DNA of 64,000 bases from Nephrocerus scutellatus (taxonomy: Eukaryota; Arthropoda; Insecta; Diptera; Pipunculidae). The notes below the pieces were generated by a model. The model did not search any database. It was not told the DNA's origin and worked only from the letters and a program-made list of their open reading frames with translations. Where the stretch lies: NCBI GenBank assembly GCA_947095585.1, contig OX352765.1:25326254-25390253 (forward strand), in the 5' to 3' direction. Positions 12,433 through 24,200 of this stretch are shown here, in pieces. Position 1 is the stretch's first letter; each line of letters starts with the position of its first letter. Made by a program: the position numbers and the translations under genes.

Positions 12433-13129
12433 TTGGGTAAAATTAAAGCTTTGCTACCCCTGATCTTGTTTCTGCAAAAAGGCCTTCCAAGTTCGATAAG
12501 CCAAGGTGAATTAGCAAATCGCAACCAATTACTTTTTTATAAATTTTGTTACTATTCCTATATTCCTTCCAATGCTCGAAGGAATATCCCAGATCACGGT
12601 ACGCTATTTCTCAGTCGAAATCCGAACAGGTGTTCGACTAAAACACCAACAATTCAGTCGAAACTTCGACAAGTCGTATGACTCAATAATCGCGTTTAGT
12701 CGTAATTGCGGCAAAAGTGACGTCATTCGAAACTAGAAATGCGTACATAATCGACCCCCTCGGGGTTGGACAACCAAAGTTGCACCAAACCATGCTTCTT
12801 CGATTGTTATGGCACCTTCGAACACATTCGCCTCCAGGTACCAAGTGCAAACTCTTCTAAATCGCTCAATGGCAATTGGCTTGATTCCCCGCCACCAGCT
12901 TGGTTGGAATTAAATAAAAAAAATTTTTTTTATGCCGCACAGCATTAAGCCAATTTTCAAAAATCTAAAAGTTAAATTTGTCTTATCAATATACATCAAT
13001 ATTTTTTCTATTGTATTCAAACCCTTTTATCATCGTTTTTTATTTCTTGTACCCCTTACGGTTGCATTAAACTAAATTACTAATTCTGTCCATAACTCTT
13101 GTACTGAATAATCAGAATCTTTCTTAGAA
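12433..13129. other. No gene recognised
   Basis: Contains several TCGAA/TTCGA-rich phrases (12600-12740) but no domain-bearing frame. Confidence 0.45.
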
Positions 13130-13372
13130 CGTGGCTAGTGGCTACACGATCATGGGAATGAAAGTCATGTCCAGCGAAACAGGTATGTGCTTAGTGAATT
13201 TAAAAGAGAAAGCTTGATTCCACCGAGAATCCACTGAAAGGCAACTACAAAAAATGAGTTTCGACGAAAGCATGAACGTTCTAGCAAAACAACACAACAA
13301 ATTGACGAACATATACACACAAATTATGTGTAGCCACAAATGACTTTCATTACCACGCCTGTGTAGCCACGC
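13130..13372. mobile_element. Small inverted-repeat element (MITE-like), 243 bp
   Basis: The left arm 13130-13170 and the right arm 13326-13372 are imperfect reverse complements over about 40 bp, sharing 'gtggctacac' and 'aatgaaagtcat'. The interior has no coding sequence, which fits a non-autonomous DNA transposon. No clear target-site duplication is visible and no superfamily can be assigned. Confidence 0.65.
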
Positions 13373-13599
13373 TATTAGCGTGCAACTCTGGATGCTTCTC
13401 CATAAATTAGACGTATAAATTATACTGCTCGCGAGTTGTTTTTTGTTGTTGTTTAACTTTTCCTAAGATTAAATATGTGTAAATTACATAAATTACATTG
13501 AAAACTAACCAAAAAGGTTCTAGATGTACTAGATTTTTTTATAACTATAGTAATTATTGAGTTACACGAAAAGTTAAAATAACATAACATGGTTAAGCT

Positions 13600-14310
13600 A
13601 CCATATTGAAAATATACGTTATGTTATCTCGTTTTAAAAAGTTACATAATTAAAATTAAAAAATATACTACTTCTCTCGTCTGGCTAACAACAATTTCTA
13701 TTTACAGCCGTCCTGCTAATTTTTATCCGCACAACTTAAATGTCAATCAAGCGTTATAGAGAATTTAGACTATAGCCGTGCGTGAAAAAATGAGCGGGCC
13801 GACTATAGTTAAATTGAAGTTGTGGTTAGCCAGAATAGATTGACACTACGCGAATGTTATATTTGTTTTATAGTAACATGGGGAATGTTATCTATAGTAT
13901 TATGGTAACATTGAAAAATATACTATTTCTCTCGTCTGGCTAGCTACAATTACAATTTAACAGCCGTCCTGCTCATTTTTTCTCCCACGCCACAAACGCT
14001 TCATTTACATTTGAGCCATGCCAGAAAAAGTTAGCCGGGCGACTATAGTTAAATTAAAATTGTGGTTAGCCACTACAGAAATGTTATAGTTATTTTATAT
14101 CTGCAGGGGAAATATTATCTATAGCATTATGGTGAAATCGAAAAATATACTATCCCGTCTGGCTAACCACAATTTCTATCTAACAGCAGTCCTGCTCATA
14201 TTTTCTTGCTTTTTTTCCAATATTACTATAATACATCAGATATTATTTCAGATATAGTCGTCCTGCTCATTTTTTAGTCTAAATCCACTTTTAGATCTGC
14301 AGTGGAAAGA
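13600..14310. repeat. Tandem array of palindromic units, about 225-255 bp period
   Basis: Units start near 13661, 13916 and 14142 with 'aaaatatacta'. In each, 'tctggctaaccacaatt...agccgtcctgctcatttt' is followed by its approximate inverse, 'aaaaatgagcgggccgactatag...ttgtggttagcc'. Each unit could thus fold on itself. The third is partial. No coding sequence. Probably a foldback/MITE sequence amplified in tandem. Confidence 0.75.
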
Positions 14311-15282
14311 TTAGCACAAATTCTACTTAATAATACATTAATTTTTAAGCAATCACAGAGGTGTGTACTTATCTAAGAATTAAATGTCGCTTGTTGTCGT
14401 TTTCCCAAAAAACATTTTTTGTTAACGACGAATAATAACAGAAAATAATCAAACTATGGAGAAGTAGAGTACATAAATTTGATAAGAATTTGAATTGAAT
14501 AGACAAACCTTTCAAAAGAAGCGGAATATTTTAAAAATTAAAAATATAATTAATTACAAGAAAAAAAAACCTTTGATGGATTTGAAATACTTCCACTAAA
14601 GACATCAAATTCACAATAGCTGTAGAACATTCTCCAACGTTCCACATTCAGACATATTTTACTTTCCACAATCCAGAAGACAATCCATGTAATCGCAGCC
14701 TTATAACCGATATTTTCTCTGTGCAATACTATGCTTATGGGCCTATGCATAAAAATAGTGTTGAAGAAGTGAAAAGTCGAAAGAGTTCTCCTTGCTCCAA
14801 GTGTTTCTATATTTTCATTAATTATCGATACAAAGTCCAGACGAAATAAAACGAATTCAACATTGGAATAATATCCGAAAATTTGTGATAAATTTTCTGT
14901 AAACAGGAGCTCTCAAATATTTAGTTTTGATTAGAAATTTGTGTGTGAAAAAATCATTTGCAAGTGGTAGAAAAGTTAAAAGGCGTTTAGTTTGTTGTAG
15001 CAAAACTCCCGTGCAAACATCGAAGGAGAAAGCGAGAGAGAACTTTTTTGACAGACGTCTAGGTTATGTCGCTACCATCGTCATTTCTTTGAACTGCTGT
15101 CACCCTCACCGTCCACCACACCGACAAACACCATCATCTATAATCGTGTCGTAGCGAAAGAAAAATTTCGATTTTTATGAAAATAAAATTCCATAAATAT
15201 CTAGCAATATCAAGACAAAATAATAACACATTTACTTTGACCTTCAAATATAAAAAACCAACAGAAGTGCGAAGCAAACAAA
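14311..15282 (+). promoter_or_regulatory. Upstream region of BAG6
   Basis: Non-coding DNA leading to the BAG6 start codon. I see no TATA box in the last 300 bp. The start is preceded by 'aacaaa', an acceptable insect context. The 75-codon frame at 14927-15154 shows no domain and is taken as part of the promoter or 5' leader. Confidence 0.4.
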
Positions 15283-18200
15283 ATGATTATAAATTTAAAA
15301 GTAAAAACTTTGGATTCACAGACGCACGAATTCAGCATCGACAATGAGGTGAGTCGTCATGATGTGAAAAAAAAAAAATCTCTTGCTAGGTGTGTTCTAT
15401 CTCCAATCGATGAAAACAACGAAAATGGTTTATTTTAGTGCCGCTGCCCACTTAAATGCACATATTTCTACTCCAGAATACTTATAGTTATTTCTTATTT
15501 CACTTTACAGATAACAATTAGACAATTTAAGGATAAAATTGCAGAGAAAACCAATATTGCAGCCGAACAGCAACGTATCATCTATTGCGGGCGGGTTTTA
15601 GCCGATGACAAACAACTAAAGGAATACGGTAAGATTCCCTATTTAACTGTATATCGTTAAAGAAATACAGTTGCTGAAGTTTTTTCATTAATTTTGCAAT
15701 GGTAACGTTTTCTCAGTTGCCTAAATAAATACCAAAAACCAGTGATGAGTTGAATATTTTTAATAATCTGTTGCAGCCATTTTTTTGTCCCCCTTTTTGG
15801 GTATCATGTGGATGACTTATTTATTTAATTGCCTTAAAAAAAATTCATATCGGGTTTCACATAAACATATTCAATGCAATGCAAATTCTTCTTTGTTTTC
15901 CTTTTCTTTGAAACAAAAATGATCTCACAGTAAAATTTGTGTTCAAAGTTATTTCTTATTATTTTTTTTAACCATTTCCTGGTAATTATGCTTCTGGGAC
16001 AACAAATCTGCTTTAATATTGCATATTTGATATCAAATAGTTAACTTGGTAGTACTTGTCAAACAACTCGTTTTTCCAAGAAGAAGGGAATAGCGAGAGG
16101 TAAGACCGTGGTAAACATTTTGAGACTTAAACATCCCGCTTGATTGTCCAACGCCCTTTATTTAAAGTAAGAGTACACATGCCGACCTGACATTACTTAC
16201 TTTGATCCTCAAAAAACCGCAAACCCCTCCTTCTAAAAAGATCTAAAAATCCATTCTCTAATGCATAGATGTCGATGGCAAAGTTGTGCATGTTGCGGAA
16301 CGTCCGCCACCCTCCGCTAGGCAGTCGTCGTCTTCATCGAGCACTGGAGCAGGCGCAGGTGGTGCCGGACCAACATCAACTAGACGCGAACGTGCTGAAG
16401 CCCGCGGTATGAGAACTTCGCCATTATTCCGTGCATTGGATGGAATGGTTGTGGGTGCAATGGCGATTCCAATGAATGCTGGAGTTGTAAGTTTTCATAA
16501 ACCTCTGTGACATTCATAATGAAAATCAAATATTCCATTTTTGTTGTCTCTTTTTCAGAATAACGCTCAAATGGCTATAAATCCGATGACATCGTCGTCT
16601 TCTTTTTGCATGAATCGCATCACAGTTGCTCGACATATGTTGGATTGTGCCAATAATATTGCCGCATATCTCGAAGATCCCGAAAGGGTATGGTAGACTA
16701 GTGGCGCTTCTATCAAATTTTAGTAATACATTTTATTTTGTTACATTAGGGTCTTAACAATTCGTCCCTTGATATTCTGGCTCAGGGACGTTGGACCATG
16801 GAGTCGACTGTCGTAGAAGTTGGCATAACATCTTCGGATATTCCACAGCATCCGAATTTCGTAGAAGTCCTACAGGGAGCGGTGACCGCTGCATTGCGTC
16901 GCAATGGAAACACAAACGTTACCGTAGTTCAGTTGCCGACAGTTTTTGGCTCGAATGAAGGTGAAAATGGCAACGATGACGTTGCTGATCGACCACTTAC
17001 AGAAGGTGGCCGAAACGGCAGCAATGACGCTGACGCTCCTGAGCCCATGGACGAAGGTAGCATGGTAATTGAAGGTGCAATTGTGATTGATACCGAAGAG
17101 AGTATAGATGGTGGCGAAGAAGATAATGGCGGAGATGAAGATGGTGCAGCAGATGTGTCAGCATCGTCTTCAGCTTCATCTTCACCTTTACCAACAACCC
17201 TCGAAGGAGCAACAGCTTCCACAGAGTCCACAACGCAATCACCAACTGCTGCTGCTGCTGCATCAGGAGCAGCAAATAGTTCTTCTGATCCAAACAGCAT
17301 GAGACGTACTGGAACACGCGTTCTCAGTGAAGTAATTCAACAATTGCGAACAGTTCAGACTCGGCTGAATCCATTCATTGAACAGTACTACGATTTGCTT
17401 CAGAATGAGCCAACATTCGAAGAAAATGTAACAGCAAACATCTTTGCCAATTTTGTCCATATAATAAGAATCTCTTTTTCTATATTGCTCTTTACAGGAC
17501 ACAGCTGGACGTGAAAATGCTCAGAGACTCTTTGATCGTGTTTCTGAAGCTTTCCATTATATGTCACACGCTCAACATGCTATTTCCGATCTAATGTTGG
17601 ATGTTTCGCAGCCGTCGCCACGTCATTTATGTTGCCGACCGATTTTAGTTGAGCAAAGTGGATATCTTAGCTCAAATCATTTCACACCAGTATACGGTTC
17701 ATCAAACACTGGTGCATCATCCAACTTGGGTACCGGATCTTCTTCAGCTACTGTAGGGCGTCAACAACAAGCAGCATCAGCACCTACTGCTACTGCCAAC
17801 GCTGCCGCAACAGAAGATCCCATAGATGATCCCGTTGCACCTAGTTCTGCTCCTCCAACAAGCGCTGCTCCCACATCACAAAATACAGCAAATGTTATAC
17901 TTTCGAGTGTGCCCTCTGCTACGGGAAGTAACCCAACTGCGGGTAAGTTGGCATATATCGTTGCCATTTCATTTTTTTTTCTTCATATTTTTCGCCACAA
18001 AGAAGTTTACTCTTATTACCATCAGTTATCTTACCTTTGGCCTATTAAAATAGATCATATTGTTTTTCCTCTGGCACTCTTTTACTTAAAAAACAAGGGT
18101 CGACTGTATTTTCCATTTCTACTTAATCTCTTCCAGATCTTCATCGTCTACAAGTGGCACGTATGATTCAAGCTGTTGTAAACTCGGCACCCGCCGATAC

Positions 18201-21200
18201 AGATTTACATGTTCAAGTAAATGCTCCGAATATTCTTACGTTTGGTGTACCACTTAATGCTACCATAATGCGGCCTGCAGTAACAACTGCACCAGCTTCG
18301 TCATCCACTTCGACAGCAACATCTGCTACTGAATCACCTGCAGCAACCAGTGCTTCAGCTGACAACAGCAAAAGTATTTCATCAGGCTCCTCCTCTCCCT
18401 CTTCCTCCTCCTCCTCCTCCACTTCGTCCACTGAAAACAGTCCAAACACCCCATCGACAACTGCTGTTAATTCCTCTACGAATTCTTCAAATCAGGCGCG
18501 CGTCACAACAGCAACTCTTCCAACAACATCGACTCAGACTCGTTCGACGGCTCGTCCACAAGTGCAAGTTGGTAACATTCCACCCGCTTGGAATGGTCGA
18601 GTTATACCAGCAAATATGATGTCATCGTTTGACAGGTATATTCGCTAGAATTAACAAATTAAAACCTTAAATCAATGCATTCTGTGTTTAGGTTTTTGCC
18701 ATGCAACAGCCATCACGTTCGTGACACTGAAATTGTTGGAAGCGGTGCTGCAACACCACAAAACAACGCTAGCAACAACAATAACAACAATATTCAGATC
18801 GGGCGAGATCAGCAGCGAGAAATGTTACGTGATATGTTCAGACGTATTCTTCCATCAAGACGCACTCCAGCTACAACAACAACTGGACCGACTGTTGTCA
18901 CAACAGCGACATCAACGCCACCCGTCACACCAACAGCAACAACTTTCGAAACAACAAGTAATAGACAACCATCAGCAGCAGCAGCTGCTTCAGCAACAGA
19001 TAGTACAGCAAGTTTACCACCTACCCCTCTGCCCAGGACCGTCTTGACAAGCGTCGAAATTAACCATCAAGACGAAGCCTATCGATGTATTCAATTGCGT
19101 GTTCATCTGTTAAATTTTGTCAAATATCGAATGTTTATGGGTGTACCCATTACTGCCGATAATATACCAGTGGCCGTTAAAAGAGCCATAAAATGGGTTC
19201 ACGCCAATCTTACATTCTTGCCACAATTCGATCGTGGTGAATATGATTCGCGGGACTCTGTGGAGAAGCTGGTAAGCCGCAGCTTACCTGCGATGATAAA
19301 TCTCGTCAATGATACACAGGAAAGCCCAGCTGAGTTTGAGCGCCGTTTGGGGGCATTGATGGAAAAGCTGTTTGATCGTTTGTTTGCCATTTTGTTTGTC
19401 TGTGTTGGACGAATGAATGCCGAATTGTATTGGGGTCAGCTGATGCGAGTTTTGACGGTTTCGCTTAACGATAGTAAGTCCTCTGCTTTAAAGGGTAACA
19501 AGTATGAAGAATAAAATTTGTCTTTGTCCTCTTTCTTCTTTTTCAAGCTTTCCGATCTGAAGTTTTAAGTTTCCTACAGATTTACGTAAACACACAGGTA
19601 CCAGCTGTTGCTACAAATATCGCTGATATTCAGGAGTACCTTGTACAACGTGCTGCTACGGTAAGTTTTTTTTTGTTAGAATGAAAATGTAAAGTTTTAT
19701 TTTGAACGATATATAGAGTTTAATGTTTAGTTCATAGAATGCAATAGAAGTATATAAATACAGAGTCTGGCGATCAAATGGTTAGTAATGGTGCTGTATT
19801 TGACAACCGTTTGATGACATCGCGCTTATATTTTGACACACGTTAGTATATTATGTCGTTTACAAGTCTACGGAATCATTTTGATGTACGCCGTATTTTT
19901 TTTTTTTTTTTTTTTTTATAATTCGCGCACGCTTCAAGGGGTTCGCACCCTTATAATGCTCGGCTATATGCTTGGCACAGCGTGGGCGTTAAGGAAGAGG
20001 AGGAGAAAAGAGGAGATGTCTATGAGCTTGTGTTTTGAATTCCTGTGGATCATAGTGATGTGGGAAGACAGAGCTTGGCAGAGCATTCCACATACGAGTT
20101 GTACGGCTGAAGAACGAATCCCTGAATTTAACTGTACGTCCGAAGATGGGCTTAAGGGTAAACTGATGAGCATTTAGAGCGCCACGAGTATTGCGGTTGA
20201 ATACAAGGAGAGGTGGCATGCAGCTGGCTATTTCTTTTGAGCACCGCTGGTAGAAGAAGCGATAAAACAGTGACAAGCAAGAAACGTTCCTGCGGTGTTC
20301 AAGCGAATCTATTGATTTCGCTATATTTTCGTCACCGATAAGTTTTATCGCGCGGTTTTGTATTCTATCTAGCTGATGCAAAGTAGTCTTAGGCGCACCA
20401 GACCAGATATGGCAATTGTACTCAAGTTTTGGGCGAATAAAAGCCTTATATATGGTAGCCAGATCAGAGGGAATGAAATATTTCTTGCGCCGGGCTAGAA
20501 TACCTAAACATTTCGCAGCGTTTTTGGCGACGGTAAATATGTGGTCATTCCAACGAAGCTTGTCGTTAACGCACATACCGAGAATTGCGAGATTTTCAGT
20601 TTCCTTGATGCAAGTGCCATTCATGGATAATGGCATGGGGTAAAGGATTCGCTTGGACGACAGGAGACAGCATTGGGTTTTGGAAGCGTTAAATACTACT
20701 CGATTGATTTCTCCCCATTGTATTATGCTGCCAAGGTCAGAATTTAACGAGCTTAACATACGAAGTTGTTTAAGTTCCACATCAGAGGTGAAGGGACGTT
20801 CCTCAAACTTATATGAGAAGCGGAGATTGCTGTCGTCAGCGAAAGAGTGAATTGGATTAGAAGTCACAGATAAGAGATCATTAATAAAAATGAGAAAGAG
20901 TGTCGGGGACAGAACAGAGCCCTGGGGAACGACAGCATTTATGTGGTGTATTTCAGACTTGAAACCGTCCAAAACAACTTGAATTGAGCGGTCCAAAAGA
21001 TAGCTTCTAATCCAATGAAGCAATTTATCATCAACATCATAAGCACGCATTTTAGACAAAAGAGCTTGATGCCAAACTCTGTCAAATGCCTTTGAAATAT
21101 CGAGTGCAATAGCTTTGCTTTCTCCAAAATGATGCAAAGATCGGTTCCACTGTTCGGTGAGATATATCACCAAATCAACAGTAGAACGTTGCCCACGAAA

Positions 21201-24200
21201 TCCATACTGCCGGACACTAAGGATTTCGTTGGTTTCAAGATATTTCTTAAGCTGATAATTGATCAGCGTTTCCATGACCTTGGAAAGAATGGATGTAAGT
21301 GCTATGGGTCGGTACGAAGAAGAAGACGACGGCTCGCCTTTTTTGGGTATCGGCTGGACAAATGCTGTTTTCCAACTTCTCGGGAAGAGTCCAGAAGAAT
21401 AGGATAGATGGAAAAGCTTACGCAATGGTAATGCCAGCTTGGAAGAACACCTCTTCAGAACTAATGGAGACCATCTGGCCCAGCGGATTTGTGTGTGTTG
21501 AGATAATTCAAAACTCTAGCAACTGCACGAGTACGAATAAATATCTAAATATCTGTCCCATAGAGTGTTCAATACTCTGAGGTGCAGGAGGCGGCAGTGT
21601 CAGTGCTTGACAAATCTTTGAGGCCGTTGTAAAATAAGGCTCCCAAGTGGAGCTTAGAGAAAGAGCTGTGCATGTGTAGAGATGGTGAAGAATGGTCTCT
21701 TCCTCTTCCTTGTCCATGCAGCACTTAGGCGCATAATTGGGAAGACGGAAAGAGAGACTAATAGTTAGCCTTTTTAAGAAAACCCCTCCGTCTACCCCAG
21801 CATTCGTTTTTTACCCGTCAGTATAAAACCTGATCGATTCATCTTCCAAGATAGCACATTCTTCCCAGGGTGATCTGGAGAGGATGGTGACCTGAAAGTT
21901 GTCGTTGAAATGTACTTGCGGAATGGTGTAGTCTATACCTCCTAGTGGAGCCCTGATTAAACTAAAATCAGAAGAGTGTCCGAATTAATTTATTTTCACT
22001 GGGAGGTTGCATTGAGGCAGCCGTGCTAGCCGTGCTAGCAGAAACTTGTCTGCCAAATTTATCGAGTATGTCTAGTTCAGAGGAGGGGATGGAGCTGAGT
22101 GCTCCGTTCATACATAGACAAGCCGATCGTTGGAATTTTCTTAGTTTGTCGCGATTTATTGCTTTGTTAAGGCAGTCGACCAGACCACCACACCGTACAG
22201 AAGTGCAGGTCTTATAACCGAAATATAAAGCCAATGCGTTACCAATGGCTTTTTTACAGGAGAATAGTGCCACTGTGGCTTTATGAACCCTTTCTTGTAT
22301 ATAAAGTTTCCAGCTTAGCTTTCTGTCCAGAATAAGACCCCTGATATTAAGCTTGATATCAGAGAAGGATAAGCTTTTGCCCTAGAGGGTGGGCGAACAT
22401 GAGGATGTTTATATTTTCTAGTGAAGAGGACAAGTTCAGTTTTGAGGGGTTTACTCCCAGACCACAATGATCTGCCTACATCTAGTTAGCTCGTTAAGAG
22501 CATTCTGTAAGAGTTCTTGCAACGTCATCCGCATAGGCGGCTTTTTTAGTTATATCAGATGCTCGTTAAACACTAAGTTCCACAGAAGGGGGATAGAACT
22601 CCACCATGCAGACAGATATTTTGGCAGACGCCGTGAGAGCATTTGCCGGCTTTGGGTATGAAAACCAATTTTACTTTTCCCCATAAATCCGGAATGTGGA
22701 CCAATTCCAGTCAAGTCTTTAGAATTACCTCTAAGGCAGGTAGGGAAATATCTGAGGTCTTTTGGAGTACGGCTTGTATTTTGCGATGCCGTCTGGTCCT
22801 GCAGATTTGTATTTCCCGATTTCTGAAAGTTATTGAAAAATGTCAGATGTGTTTTTTAGTGGACCTTCTACTTTTTAATTGATAACTGATACTGAGAAAT
22901 CAGCGGACATTTTCTAGCGGTAGTTAATCTCGAGACCTATATTGCTCAGCGACAAATTACCGAATCGAAGATACAAAATGTACAAAATGAACTCAGTTAC
23001 TGCTATAAAACAACTGTAAGGTTTCAAAATTTAACTAAATTTTTTTATTAAATCAATTACAAAATTTTAAAATTACATAAGGTATTTTGTGCCGAATTAT
23101 GAAACTTAGCTGCTCCGTAATAATCTGTCGGAAGGCACATTAAATTACCTGCAGCATAAGGTTGATACAACAAGATACGACGCTGTTGGTCGTCATCCAG
23201 AGTTTCAGATATTAATCCAATTGGTTGTCCCAAAGCAGTGATTGTGAATAATTGCGATGGAATTTGGTTATTCGGAATCAAGTGTTCGGTTGACAGAGAT
23301 AATGGGTTAAATGATGGTTGTTTTTTCGGTGAGTTTTTATTTCTCACTGAATCTAAAGGTTTGCTTGGCTGATCGGTGGGTTGATCGGCACATCCAGTAG
23401 CAACAGGACCCAGTTGTGTAGACTGATAACGTTCGTCAGGGTTTTTCTGTAAACTTTTATAATCTGAAGGTGCGGCAGAATGAATTTGTTCATCAGTTTT
23501 AGCCAAAGGCAGTTCTTCGCCATTTTCCTCATATAAGAAAGTTTCCTCCAACGTAGTAGATCTATTTTCTGTAGGCAAGTAGTGTTGATTCTGTTGTTCA
23601 GGTGCACTCTTCCAGGGTCTATAATGGAAATCCAAATTCGGGAGTTCTTCGTTGCGGTGACTTTTTATTGTTATTGTTTCCACTTCATGATTAGAACCTT
23701 CATAAGGATTAATAATGGCTTTTTCCAAATTTGGTCCAGTGATAACTTACTCTGACGACTTACTGGTAAACTTTTACCAGATGCTATTGATGCTACTGCC
23801 AAAAGGAGAACTAGGTACCCCATGTAAATGCAGATGGTTCTCGACTTAAGAAATCACTTTGATTACTGATCATTCCCACAACTGTGCATCAACTATTTAT
23901 ATACGTAAATGCACATCCCTGGAAGGATATTTATAGTTTTGATTTTTTAATTTTTATGTTCTGCCGAAGCGGTCCAACAAGTTTAAAAAAGAGTCCCATT
24001 AAAAAGTAAACTTCCCCCACGAAACCTATGTGTGATTCGTTGAATAATTATTCGTATTAATTGATGACACGCTACAGATGATTTTGAAGAACGCCCTAAC
24101 ATGTTGTTATCTTTAAAAATCCTTGAGTTGCCATCAGCGTGTACAGATCGCGTGACGGACGCCTTAAGACCTACAATAACGTCTCCATCATCCGGAAATA

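Noticed and set aside
16929..17317. Long minus-strand frames overlapping BAG6 exon 5
   Set aside because: They are mirror frames of Ser/Ala/Asp-rich coding sequence; the plus strand has the conserved domain and consistent splice sites.
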